DNA of 64,000 bases, taken from Luteolibacter yonseiensis. GTDB lineage: Bacteria; Verrucomicrobiota; Verrucomicrobiia; Verrucomicrobiales; Akkermansiaceae. The stretch is from the NCBI RefSeq assembly GCF_016595465.1, contig NZ_JAENIK010000005.1, forward strand, positions 29,113 through 93,112. Reading direction: 5' to 3'. Under the pieces are notes generated by a model. That model searched no databases, was not told the DNA's origin, and saw nothing but the letters and a program-made list of their open reading frames with translations. This document shows, piece after piece, positions 8,101-17,400 of the stretch; the first letter of the stretch is position 1; every line of letters starts with the position of its first letter. Both the position numbers and the translations under genes were made by a program.

Positions 8101-11100
8101 TGGATGGTGGCGAAGGGCACTGTGGCGGCGGTGGCGGGATCGCTGCCGGCGGGGTAGACGGGGAGGGTGGCGAGGGTGGTGTAGGCTCCGTCGGCCTCGA
8201 TCTTGAATGGCTCGGGGCCATCGCCGAGCATCCGGCCGTTTTCGGATGATACGGTCAACACGTATTCATTTGTCATCCCGGTGTAGCGGGCTTTCCTGAT
8301 GCTGTTGGTGGCGAAGCTGGCGACGTGGGGGGTGGTTACGAGGTTCGCGGTGCCGGTGGGATCCGGGAGGTTTCTATTGTAGGTGACTTCTCCCTTGTCA
8401 TCCACTGCGATGAAGCTGATTTCGTAGGGTCCGGAGTCGCCGGTGCTGACGCGGAGGGTCTGGGTGGTGGTGCCGTCGGAGAGGACCAGGTCCGAGTCGT
8501 ATGTGGTGGTTCCGGAGGCGGTGACCGGCGTGATGACGAGGGCGACGGCCTGGCCTTTGTTATTGATGGCCACCCAGTCATAGTTACCGCTCAGGGTGCC
8601 CTTGTAGGTGCCGTTCTGCGACAGGATCACCTGGTCGAGGGCGGCTTGGAAGATACGGGCATTCCCGGTGGGGGAGGCGATGGTGGTGGGGAGGAGATCA
8701 TCGCCGGGTGCCAGGTGCTGGTCGAGGATGAGGTCGTCCACGATGTCTGCGAGAGATATGCGGGCGTCCGCAGTGTTCAGCCTGTCCGGGATGAGGAGGT
8801 AGTCGACCTGGGAGTTTCCGGCCACGGTGTGGGTGCGGATGGCGAAGGCGTTCACGACGCCGCCGCCGGCGTTGCGGTTGTCCACGTCTTCGGTGATCTC
8901 GTGGTAAACACTGCTTGAGTCGTAGTAGTATGAAAAACCGCCCGGAGGAAGGGGGGTGAGAGTGGGGGTGGAGCCTTCCTGCGCGCCACCGACGAGGGTG
9001 GCCGCGCCGGCAAGGGTGGTTTTCAGGAATGATCCGTCGTCCGCGAAGGATTTGGAGTATTCGCCGCCGAGGAGGGGGAGCTGGCGGATGAGGTAGTTGT
9101 TGACGGGGCTGGTGGATATTTTGGATTCGTCGAGGTTGGAGACGTGGTCTCCGTCGTTGTCGAGAGCGGCGTCGGAAGGATCAAGGGGGAGCAGTCCCCA
9201 GCGGACTTCCCATCCGTCCTGCATGCCGTCGCCATCGGTGTCCGGGTCGTTGACGAGGGTTCCGTTCTGGTATTCGGCGGTGTCGGAGAGGCCGTCGCCG
9301 TCGGTGTCGCCGGTGTTGGCGGAGAAGGGGTTGAGGCCGTTCTCGGTTTCGTAGGTGTCCGGAATGCCGTCGCCGTCGGTGTCGCGGTCCGGGGTGAGGA
9401 GGAGGTGGGCGGTGGTGCCGTTCCTGGTGGCGTTCACGTGGAGGGCGCCGTTCTGGTTGGCGGAGATGATCCTGGTGAAGGCGTGGCCGGAGGAGACGGG
9501 AACGATCTGGCCGAGGGGGTATGCCTTGCCGCGGCGCCAGAGGGTGGAGACGGGCCGGAGTTGGGAGGAGGTGGTGACTTCTCCGTAGAGTTCGCCGGAA
9601 TCGAGGACTTTCTGGATGGTGCAGGCGTATTCGGGATTGCCGACGGCCTTGAGGACCCAGGCGGAGGTGGTGGTGTTGTAGGAGGCGGTGAAGGGCTGGT
9701 TCCGGATCACGCCATTGACGGAGGTTTCGGAAGTCCCGGCGACCAGTCCGGATGGGGAGACCGCGCCGACGGAGGCGGTGGTGCCGCCGGAAAGGGTGCC
9801 GAGGTTGACGGCCACTCCGTCGCTTTTCCAGATGACGGCGCGGGCGGGGTTGGAGGAGACGGTGGTGGTGCCGGCGATGACGGGGTCCGTGCTGTTCGAG
9901 ATGCCGACGGCGGTGGCTCCCGACGACCCGGAAAGGTTGAGGAGGAGGGTGGTGGTGACGGCGGTGCCGGCGGTGTTGAGCTTCCAGAGGATGACGCGTT
10001 TTTGTCCGGAGATGGTGGCGTTCACGGCGACGTGGCCGTGGTCGGTGAGATAGGGTACGGCCGTGGAGGAGATGGAGGCACCGGTGGGGAGGGGCAGGAT
10101 GACCGGCGGGGAGATGACGCCGTTTTCAGGCATTTTCCAAATGACCCACTGGCGGAGGCTGGTGTTGCTGGTGGGGGCGCGGCTCCCGGCGGCGTATTTG
10201 CCGGAGGGGGAGAGCGACCATTTGCCGACGATGCCGAAGAGGTCGTTGGCGTTCGCGGCACCGGACATGATGACGGGATAGGCGGTGGGGGAGGACCAGT
10301 AGAGGATGCTCCGGGGACTGGTGGGGGCGAGGCCGAGGGCGGCTCCGTTCACGCCCTGGGCGATGGCTGTGGTGGCGATGGTGGTGGAGTTTCCCAGGAC
10401 GTTTCCTTTGTAGAGGGTGTAGGTGCCTTGCCCGGCTCCGCGCTGGACGTCCCATACGGCGGGCACGCTGGCGTTGTTCGATGCCCTGCCCCGGAGGTAG
10501 AGGGAGTCGCCGGGGGTGGAGGCGACGGGTTCCTCGCCGAGGACGCCGGAGTAGAGGGAGACGGTGGCCGGATCCGGGAAGGGGCCGAGCTCGCGGACGC
10601 GGTAGAAGGGGGCACCCTGTGGATCGGTGTTCAGGCGGAATTCCTGGAGGTTGGTGTAGCCGTCGCGGTCGTAGTCGAGGGCGGCGTCGGCGGGATTGTT
10701 GTAGTCGAGGCCGTTGGCGATTTCCCAGATGTTGGGCATGCCGTCGCCGTCGGTGTCGATGCCGTCGCGGACGTCGATTGTCTGGCCGTTGTTGGGGTCG
10801 ATGACGGGGGCGGCGTTCGGGTCGGAGCGGAGGTAGAATTCGGCGAGGTTGCTGGTGCCGTCTCCGTCGGTGTCGAGGTGGCCGTCATTGACGGCGGGGT
10901 TCAGGTTGTAGAAGGCTTCCCAGTCGTCGGGGATGCCGTCGCCGTCGGTGTCGTCTGCGGGGATGATGGTCTGGAGGATCTTGCTGGTTTTCTGGATGAT
11001 GAGCAGGCCGTTGTCGCAGATTTTTGTTTTCTGAGGGTTGGTCGATCCGGCGGGCAGGAGCTTGGTGAGGGGCGCGATGACGGAGTCCGACCAGAGGTGG

Positions 11101-12650
11101 GTGGCGATGCCGGAATAGCCGAGGAGCATCTGCGGGTCGTTGGACATGCCGACGACTTGTTGGGAGGAGTTGGTGAGGTGGTAATCTCCATTGTAGAAGA
11201 AGGCTCCGGTGGGCGTGTCCTCGTAGTAGTAGTGGTCGGTGCCGCCGGTGGAGTAGTTGTGGTTCACGGTCTCGTTGGCGAGGGTGAAGGTGTAGGCTCC
11301 GCCGAACTCGCCCCAGTCATTCAGGGCGATGGGGGCGCCCACGGATGATTTCACGGCGTACCAGCTGCGGTCGTCTCCGTAGTAGTATTGGTTCCAATAG
11401 ATCAGGCCGGTGGCGGTGTCCCGTCTGTAGAGTTGTTCGAAGCCGCCGATCATGGCTGAGCCGTACTGCATGATGGTGCTGGTCTGTCCGTATGCGTCAT
11501 AGGAGTAGTAGGGCTCCCAGGGGTCTACGGAATAGCCGTTCTCGTCGTAGTAATCGTCGGGATAGGTGAAGGTGGGGATGGGCTGCCACTGGATGGATGA
11601 CTCGGGCACATCCGGCATGTTGATCAGCCTGTTGTTCACGACATCGGCGGTGACGGGGGTGGAGAGGTGGAAGTAGCCGCCGGGGAGGGCGAGGAAGGTA
11701 TGCCGGAGGCCGGTGAGGGGGTTGACGATGGTGCCGACGTATTCGCCGAAGTCATTGACATCGACATAGACGGGAGAGGTCCATGTGCCAGCGTTGGTGG
11801 GGGGGGTGAGGGGATTGATGGGGACCTGCTTGGGGTCCGCCGGTTTCAGGTCGGTGCTGGTGGGGGAGCCGGTGGTGTAGAGGAGGTGGCCGGTGTCGCT
11901 GATGCGGCGGGGGAAGGCGGATGTGGGAGGGGTGGCGGTGGGGTTGATGAAGAATTGTTTGGACTCGCCGCCGTCGGGGTGGGACGGGGAGGGTGTCCAG
12001 ATGAAGCCCTTGGTGCCGCCGGTGGTGAGGTAGCCGACGACCTGGCCGCGTGAGTTCACGTCGGTGGCGGTGAGGACGGAGGTTGACGCCACGCTGGCGG
12101 GAGGCACGACCCATGTCCACCGGCCGGTGGCGGGTGAGTAGGTGTAAACGCGGGTGCTGGAGGTAGTGGCGTCGGAGCGGACCCCGACGACCCTTACGAG
12201 GCTGGTGCCGTTTTTGGCGGCGTCGATGAGGGTGATGGTGCTGATGGTGGTGTAGCCCTGGGGATCGGGGATGGTGGCGACCTCGTAGGTGCCGAGGGGC
12301 TTGCCGTAGAGTCCGCCGGGTCTGACGGAGAGCTCGTATTCCTGTTTGGCGGTGAGTCCGTCGAAGTCGAAGTCGCTGGCGGCATCCGCGGGGTTGTTAG
12401 GCTTGTGGGCGTTTGCGGTTTCCCATGTGTTGGGGATGCCGTCCCCATCCGAGTCCGTGGAGGTGACGGGGTCGGTCGGCGGAGGGTTGACGCGTGAGGG
12501 GGCGGGTTGTTCTCCCCAGCCGTTTCCACGGAAGGCCGCCGTCTTGGCACTGGCGTTTTCGTGCAGATAGATGATGCCCAGGGAAAGGAGCAGCGCTGCG
12601 ACGGTTCCGGAAAGGAACGCGTGGAACATACGGACCGGAAGACAATTCAT
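5166..12650 (-). CDS. Giant secreted HAF/thrombospondin-3-like repeat protein with C-terminal alpha/beta-hydrolase-like domain
   Basis: A 2494-aa protein. MNCLPVRMFHAF leads into a hydrophobic segment (AALLLSLGIIYL), a signal peptide or anchor. The body alternates HAF-like repeats (GQVVGYL...GFIW, GEYVG...HTF, SGLVAGTS) with Asp-rich calcium loops (DSDGDGIPNTWE near 50, DTDGDGIPDDWE near 580, more near 640, 1090, 1150 and 1500). Near residue 1960 DTNRDGYLSYDES resembles an EF-hand/dockerin loop. The last 330 residues carry VYVHGWNN and CIFAHSMGN, matching the oxyanion strand and the G-x-S-x-G-like nucleophile elbow of alpha/beta hydrolases, although the first Gly is Ala. The start is set by alignment with the paralog at 14487-21470, which opens with MNCLPVRIFHAF. 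A lipase/esterase role outside the cell is inferred. Confidence 0.85.
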   Translation of the reverse strand: MNCLPVRMFHAFLSGTVAALLLSLGIIYLHENASAKTAAFRGNGWGEQPAPSRVNPPPTDPVTSTDSDGDGIPNTWETANAHKPNNPADAASDFDFDGLTAKQEYELSVRPGGLYGKPLGTYEVATIPDPQGYTTISTITLIDAAKNGTSLVRVVGVRSDATTSSTRVYTYSPATGRWTWVVPPASVASTSVLTATDVNSRGQVVGYLTTGGTKGFIWTPSPSHPDGGESKQFFINPTATPPTSAFPRRISDTGHLLYTTGSPTSTDLKPADPKQVPINPLTPPTNAGTWTSPVYVDVNDFGEYVGTIVNPLTGLRHTFLALPGGYFHLSTPVTADVVNNRLINMPDVPESSIQWQPIPTFTYPDDYYDENGYSVDPWEPYYSYDAYGQTSTIMQYGSAMIGGFEQLYRRDTATGLIYWNQYYYGDDRSWYAVKSSVGAPIALNDWGEFGGAYTFTLANETVNHNYSTGGTDHYYYEDTPTGAFFYNGDYHLTNSSQQVVGMSNDPQMLLGYSGIATHLWSDSVIAPLTKLLPAGSTNPQKTKICDNGLLIIQKTSKILQTIIPADDTDGDGIPDDWEAFYNLNPAVNDGHLDTDGDGTSNLAEFYLRSDPNAAPVIDPNNGQTIDVRDGIDTDGDGMPNIWEIANGLDYNNPADAALDYDRDGYTNLQEFRLNTDPQGAPFYRVRELGPFPDPATVSLYSGVLGEEPVASTPGDSLYLRGRASNNASVPAVWDVQRGAGQGTYTLYKGNVLGNSTTIATTAIAQGVNGAALGLAPTSPRSILYWSSPTAYPVIMSGAANANDLFGIVGKWSLSPSGKYAAGSRAPTSNTSLRQWVIWKMPENGVISPPVILPLPTGASISSTAVPYLTDHGHVAVNATISGQKRVILWKLNTAGTAVTTTLLLNLSGSSGATAVGISNSTDPVIAGTTTVSSNPARAVIWKSDGVAVNLGTLSGGTTASVGAVSPSGLVAGTSETSVNGVIRNQPFTASYNTTTSAWVLKAVGNPEYACTIQKVLDSGELYGEVTTSSQLRPVSTLWRRGKAYPLGQIVPVSSGHAFTRIISANQNGALHVNATRNGTTAHLLLTPDRDTDGDGIPDTYETENGLNPFSANTGDTDGDGLSDTAEYQNGTLVNDPDTDGDGMQDGWEVRWGLLPLDPSDAALDNDGDHVSNLDESKISTSPVNNYLIRQLPLLGGEYSKSFADDGSFLKTTLAGAATLVGGAQEGSTPTLTPLPPGGFSYYYDSSSVYHEITEDVDNRNAGGGVVNAFAIRTHTVAGNSQVDYLLIPDRLNTADARISLADIVDDLILDQHLAPGDDLLPTTIASPTGNARIFQAALDQVILSQNGTYKGTLSGNYDWVAINNKGQAVALVITPVTASGTTTYDSDLVLSDGTTTQTLRVSTGDSGPYEISFIAVDDKGEVTYNRNLPDPTGTANLVTTPHVASFATNSIRKARYTGMTNEYVLTVSSENGRMLGDGPEPFKIEADGAYTTLATLPVYPAGSDPATAATVPFATIHSTSASALLPIHISSGGIISSHSYSALGIVQLIPNTDTDADGIPDDWEKNYAQWLYTSGQTPTLLTNVNPSSGNTQYGLNMVEDYQNSHGSGQNAGSGNQAGDTPKYSVKLRRASAYHSSGYPGLYDPTTAPNYDPNVIAEVPVCYLKKTETKIYDSGDDTDTDNDTESEDYNYTKESQWTVTEPGESDITTFEMPGFYQHEATIHWEETVSTWGHHNESWELKTPPSGSGGYLKSKTTAALKTATAQGTTTTTEVWGNTPSAGQETTKTDPPSSWSPYFDNFPTWINNDASKDDEQSHTSTGYEHKIVLGRPLTHEERISDVRSYLARNFNSLPWPAQAYEPTHLDQLITGRIFSKGYTGPYEDVEDIKIEVTASKTNPEVVYIARTRTPDMDTEIGVTNSIEIIIVPAGETRTIYKVAEAGENEVVQVRISGSRLGGPNVDTNRDGYLSYDESKATVAKPFRFWINNDNDEDEDSEDPEFGTNDRDWLDNQIKTNRDLEDFTRLNLNTGFSTRDLVSGEIKVGLKFTEIKSGKPRIKVWPNQDPWGSLSYLNNGTAATRQRSEACFTSSDGLVQIPPSFWSHRSDSTANFIFEGESVGLGKLAMVVMNKNGTKIGESAGTWINLLDVRNMYRRARIQNEAEQIPQPWVSTNPPAQTWTWDPYNWPYSPDPDAEPVSMVYVHGWNNTYNYSMQNSQTSFKRLWHQGFKGDFYAFRWATFSGADGVLTYNPSEYRAWLCGPAMAQFVNGLPYPARRCIFAHSMGNVVVGSALRAGMQVKNYSMCNAAMSAMAYDNNTALRYDPGTSEFLGYIFPSGSAQECPDLDPSPTFRDTYGLKDKFHNVAGAPNFFNFGLPNDSALGNWVANNHLYKPDLIHGYSYRAAPTGSFPYKMTRDTGPTKVEVTNVAEAFGFVTKSLTRTAGSDLRTRGAVFAHQNMDDWGEGVAHGGFGSTHSAEWQWNYQSTSLFWEKLVIKLEAK

Positions 12651-13037
12651 GGCTTTTTCAGGACGTGGTTGGGGAGGGTTCGGGACAAAGGGCCGGCGGT
12701 CCATGCACCTCTAACAGCATGGAGGCGTGCGACGCGGATTCATCCGAGGTCTGCTTAACTAGACGAGCAGACTTGGCCGTCGAGGAAATTCATCGAATAT
12801 TTTCAAGGAGGGGGGCGCATGGCGGGATTGCGTTTTTTTACATGTGAGGATTGTGATGGTTTATGGTTTCAATTTTCTTGTTGTTAGTTGGTTGTGGTGT
12901 TTTTTGGCGGCTGTTTCATTGGCGGTGAATTGCGGAAATACTTCCGAAATGATACAATCGGTTGTTGGGGAGGGGGAGCCGCCGGTGGAAGGGAAGATCC
13001 CCCGCGGATATGTGATTGATATCCACAGGAGGATGGC
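12651..13037. other. Intergenic region between divergent genes
   Basis: The 387 bases hold the upstream region of the giant gene (minus) and of the small membrane gene (plus). The 12.98-13.08 kb part is homologous to 22.08-22.15 kb. Short ORFs here have no family resemblance. No convincing promoter was picked out. Confidence 0.4.
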
Positions 13038-13313
13038 TTGGAATCCAACATGCCAAGGGTCCCCGCTGTTGTTTCGGTTTTGATCATCCTGCCTGCGACG
13101 CTCTGGTGCGGCTATTGCTCGTGGCACTTCACCGCGTTTTTCCATGGCGAGTTGATCCATCAGACTCAGATGGCCTTCGGGGATGGAGGCATTCCGGCAG
13201 GGGAGCGGTTGTCGTCGTATGTGGTCTGGATTCCTTTCGCGCTGTTTTTGATCGCGTCGGTCTGGATCAACCTGCGCCTGCTGCTGCGGGCATTGCCGCA
13301 GGGACCGAGGTGA
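13038..13313 (+). CDS. Small two-helix membrane protein
   Basis: A 91-aa protein with two transmembrane helices, VVSVLIILPATLWCGY (residues about 10-25) and VVWIPFALFLIASVWI (about 62-77), ending LRLLLRALPQGPR, a basic cytosolic tail. The TTG at 13038 is taken as the start because AGGAGG (13027-13032) lies five nt before it; ATG at 13050 is 17 nt away. No family is recognised. A decayed copy with an internal deletion lies at 22080-22204, and the DNA downstream of the stop (to about 13450) is also shared with 22205-22300. It probably resides in the inner membrane. Function unknown. Confidence 0.6.
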   Translation: MESNMPRVPAVVSVLIILPATLWCGYCSWHFTAFFHGELIHQTQMAFGDGGIPAGERLSSYVVWIPFALFLIASVWINLRLLLRALPQGPR

Positions 13314-13466
13314 CCGGTGGGAGAGGGGTGCTCTGGAATGTGCTCGGGAAGAGGAGGAACCCACCGGAGATAGGAATCCGGGATTCCATGGCCATGCCGG
13401 TGGGGCGGCCGCGATGGACGGCAGGCAGGTCCGGGCCATTGGTCCCTCCGGTGTGGGATCAGGCCG

Positions 13467-13606
13467 ATTGATTCATGCACTCCACCTTGTGCCAATCCGC
13501 TTCGATGCCTTTGCTCCGGGCATATTCCTCGAAGCGGAAATCCGGCATCGACAGGTCCGCCGCCGCTCCTTCCCAGATCGATTCGCATTCGCGACAGAGC
13601 ACGAAG
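13467..13606 (-). pseudogene. Truncated copy of the zinc-ribbon gene at 3724-3978
   Basis: About 115 of 140 bases match the last half of the gene at 3724-3978. The minus-strand translation reads FVLCRECESIWEGAAADLSMPD and continues through EEYARSKGIEADW. The copy breaks off just before the codon for the Met of MFVLCREC and is followed by unrelated GAAGAGAAGAGG. The first Cys pair and the start are missing. Confidence 0.75.
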
Positions 13607-13639
13607 AGAAGAGGATCTGCCGCGGAGGTGAGAAAGGGG

Positions 13640-13690
13640 AATGATCTATGAGAGATGATCTATGAGAGATGATCTATGAGAGATGAGAGG
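13640..13690 (+). repeat. Short tandem repeat
   Basis: Three units of GATCTATGAGAGAT, about 16 bp spacing, running into GAGAGGCGATCAGAGG. Belongs to the same GA-rich class as the other tandem repeats. Confidence 0.6.
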
Positions 13691-13821
13691 CGATCAGAGG
13701 AAGAGGAGATTTGGCGCGGAGGGGTGGGGAGAAGTCGAGAGGGGGGGGACGAGGGGGGCGGGGCGGTTGGAAACCGCCGCCATGGTGGGTGGCGACCGAT
13801 GACCGCCGCCGCGGTCGGGTA

Positions 13822-14472
13822 TCAGGGGATGGTGATTTGCAAGGGGGTGTCCAGGTTGGCGGGGACGGTGACTTCGACTTCGTCGTAGCGATCCTGGCCA
13901 TTCTGGAGGGGACTGTGGACTCCGAGACGGTAGATGCCGGGTTGGACGTTTTCTATTTTGAACCGGCCGCTGTCGCGCGACCCGCCGATATAGACCCAGT
14001 TGTTGTTTTTCCCCGACAGGACGAACGACCGGACCGCCTTCTCCCGGAAAACAACGCCGGCGGGCCAGGTGATCTCCCCGGTGCAGCTCACTCCTCCTGA
14101 TTTCGCATCCGGCACCACCTGGGATACGTCAAGAACCTGTCCGGTCGCCAATGTGACCGTCTGGAATTTTCCGAAGCCGGATCTCATGAAAACCGACAGG
14201 TAGAGGGGAACCCCTTCCGGGACGTTTGTCAGGGTGAACTTTCCTTCGCTGTCGAGTCTGGCGATTCTTTGCGCGGCATAGGCTTCGCCCACGGCTTTGG
14301 TGTGGTCGAGCCTGGTGCCTTCTCCGGGGGCGATGATTCCAACCGAGACCGTACCGGTGGCGACGAGGGTCTGGCCATCGACGACCTGTTGCAGGGTGCC
14401 TTTGATCTCGGCGGAACATGCCAGGTCGTAGGCCATCAGGAAACAGCATGCGGGAAGCAGAAGTTTTTTCAT
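13822..14472 (-). CDS. Secreted protein partner of the second giant protein, carboxypeptidase-regulatory-like
   Basis: A 216-aa protein. MKKLLLPACCFLMAYDLACSAE is a signal peptide; the Cys in LACSAE could be a lipoprotein site but does not fit a clean lipobox. The body has two beta-sandwich-like units: RLDSEGKFTLTNVPEGVPLYLSV and GRFKIENVQPGIYRLGV, both resembling carboxypeptidase-regulatory or SpaA/Cna-B folds. It starts 14 nt after the stop of the giant gene at 14487, so they form one operon. It occupies the same place as the gene at 4120-5169 does after the first giant gene, but the two small proteins are only similar in fold. Role unknown; action at the cell surface is likely. Confidence 0.7.
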   Translation of the reverse strand: MKKLLLPACCFLMAYDLACSAEIKGTLQQVVDGQTLVATGTVSVGIIAPGEGTRLDHTKAVGEAYAAQRIARLDSEGKFTLTNVPEGVPLYLSVFMRSGFGKFQTVTLATGQVLDVSQVVPDAKSGGVSCTGEITWPAGVVFREKAVRSFVLSGKNNNWVYIGGSRDSGRFKIENVQPGIYRLGVHSPLQNGQDRYDEVEVTVPANLDTPLQITIP

Positions 14473-14486
14473 ATGATCGGTTTGAT

Positions 14487-17400
14487 TTATTGGCAGCATG
14501 AGCCGATTTGCCAGGACTCGTTGAAGTTGTTTTCCAGATCCTGAATTTTAAGATCCACAATGAAGTCCTTGATCAAGGTGATGAATTCGTCGGGAACCAC
14601 CCCCAGCATACCCGCTCCCGGTCCCGCCAGGATCCTGTCGATCTCACTGCTGCGGACTCCCCTGAGAGAAGTCTGCTTCAGCACCTCCTTGTCGGTCCCG
14701 CAAGGGCATCCGTACCTCCCCCATCCCTCTCCCCTGACCTTGTTCTCAATCTGTTCGAATTTCGGAAACGCCTTGTTGAGGATCACATCCGGCAACAACC
14801 ACAGGTGGCCTCCGACGGCATTCTCCAGGGCGAGCGCGTCTGTCGCGGCCTTGTCCCACTCGCTTCCCGGCTTGCCGATCTGTTCTCCCAAGGTCCCGAT
14901 GATCAGCCGGTTCGTGCCCTGGGTCGCGGCGGGGTCGTTGAGCGTGTACTCCGGATCGGTGGTGTGATCCCTGGAGTTCCGCGCGACCAGCGAGACGATT
15001 TCCTGCGAGACCTCGTGGAGCATGAGTCCCATCAGGAGTTCGGAGAGGGATCCCTTGAGCTTGCTTCCCGCGCCGGTGGGCATCACCTTCAGCTTGAAGA
15101 GGGCGTTTCTGACCGCCGGGTCATCCACCAGGAATCTGAGAGGGGGAGACTCGATGACCTTGGCCTGTCCCTGGTAGATGACCAGATGGGCCGTCATGTC
15201 GAAGCCAGGCAGGCCGAGAGGTTTCCAATCCGGGATGTCGGCATTGGGATTCATCGAGACGACCTGGATCTCGCTGGATGGGGTGATGGTTTTCGAGAAC
15301 TGCTCCTGGTTCAACACTTTGTAAACGACCTTGCCTTGGAATCCCGTCAATTCGGGAAACCGGACACTGACATCGAACGTGTCTCCGTTGCCGTAATAGA
15401 CGCATCCGTCGCTTCCGATGGCGGGGTACTGGTGGAAGGCCATTCCCTGGGCGGCTTTCTCGGCGCAGCATTTCGGGCGTGGCTTGGTATCGAAGCCATC
15501 TCCTCCGGTATAGTTCCTGAACTCGACGTTGAGGTATTCGATTTCGATGTCGACCCATTTGTATCCGCCGGGATCGGCCCTCGCGATGACGGTTTGCGCC
15601 TGTCCGGCGGGGACGTTGACGATTTCCTGTGTTTTCAAGAGGGGGAGGTTGTAGCCATGGTTCCCACCTGTCGTATTGTAGAATTTCCGGGTGATCACGA
15701 TCATCTCGGGCTTGGTCTTGGCCGCGGCGATCCGGATCTTGACTTCATCGATGTGCGCATGCGAATCGGACAAGAAGTAATGCTGTGTGATTCCGCCCGA
15801 GAAGAAGGAGCTGTAGGTGTCGAGGGAGCTGGTGACGGACGCCTCTGTCGGCCAAGGCACCGAAGCGATGTCGGTTTTCACGAATCCGAGGACTTTCGAG
15901 TCGTAGGTTTCCTGTTCGATCTTCTGGGTGAGGGCGACGGAATATTCGATCTTCTCGGCGCCGTTCGTGAGAGTTCTGGACTGGCCGGCGTCTTTCGACG
16001 GGTCCGTCCTGTTGAACAACCCGTAGAAGGACATGATGGGGAAGGTGCTGAACTCGGGATCCCATGGCACCGGCGTCGAGGACGAGGAGGTGCCGTTTTT
16101 ATAGGTGTTGGTCGTGATGTGGGTGCCGGGGGAATCCACCAGCTTGCTTCCCTTCTTGACGGTTGACACGACAGAGGTGGACGACCAACTGCCTGTGTTC
16201 TTGTAGGTCAACGAGTCGGTTTCGTCCGCGCTGACGGTTTTCGCCACGGTCTTGCCGAAACTGTTGTGGCGGGAAAACGATGCTTTCCATGATTCATCCG
16301 TGTCGGTTTTCGTCAGCATGGTGGGATCCGTGAAGGTCACTGTTTCCGTGTCCTCGATGTAGTAATCATAGTCGGTCGTGCTGGTGGATATGTCGGTCAG
16401 ATTCTCCTCATCCCTGATGCGCTTCCTCTGGGCGTATCTGGAGTAATAGGCGCTTTGCGGATCATCATACAATCCGTCGTATCCCCCTGCGATGTCGCAT
16501 GAGGATTTGCGGGTCATCATCGAGTAGACCGGCGCCGCGCCCTGGCTGTCGTTGACGGCGGCGTTGAAGGCACCGTCTGTTTTGGCCTTCTCGTAATCGG
16601 CCCGCATGGTCATCCCGTTTCCGGCGACATCGGCCGCCGGGTCGATCTCACCGAGCAGGACGGTTGTCTGGCCGGTGGTGAAGAGCCAGTGGGCGTAGGC
16701 TTTTTCCCAGTCGTCGGGGATGTCGTCGCCGTCGGCGCTGTTTTGCGGGATGAGGCGGAGGATGTTGGTGGCGGTGGTGGTGGTCTCCACGGTGATGGTT
16801 CCGTCGGAGGCCAGGTGGCGGGCGAAGACCTCGCGCGGGAACAGCGAGGCGAGGGGGGCGGGCGTCGCTGTCGGACCGGTTTTCACCATCGTGGCGGCGA
16901 TCCTGACCACGCTGCCGTCCGGGGTGACCTGGTAGGGGGCCGGGCCGGTGCCGAGCAGGCGTGAGTTGAAGGTGGAGGGACCGGAGACGGTTTCCGGGCC
17001 GAGATTGGGCTGTTTGACACGGGTCACGGAGCCGTTGGCCTTGAACAGGTAGTATTCCTGGTAGGTTCTTCCGAGCGAATCTTCCTTCGGGCGGCTGATG
17101 AGGGCGTTTCCGTCGGACGAGTAGCCGAGAATGGAGACGGTGGAGGCATCGAGGGGGATGTTCAGGACGTAGGCTTGGCCGTCCTTGAACTGGTGGATCT
17201 CGGGAACGTTGTAGCCGGGATTTCCGCCTTGGGGCGGCACGGTGCGGAGCATGAAGGCGATGGCGTCGCCGTTGTTGTTGACCTTCGACCAGTTGGTGGT
17301 TTCCGGGAGTTTGCCGACGAACGTGCCCGCCTCGTTGAGGAGGAAGAATTCGCCGGAGGCGCTGCGGTGGAGACGGCGCGTGCCGGATGGGGAGACGGAG

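Noticed and set aside
5475-11348. Long plus-strand frames opposite the giant gene (306, 610 and 734 aa)
   Set aside because: Shadow frames of a GC-rich gene; Gly/Asp/Val-rich without motifs, while the minus strand has clear repeats and a paralog.
12844-13083. A 79-aa frame (MRIVMVYGFNFLVV) as a possible membrane peptide
   Set aside because: It overlaps the ribosome site and start of the 13038 gene, and its second half is only the shifted reading of that gene; no conserved copy remains at 22 kb.
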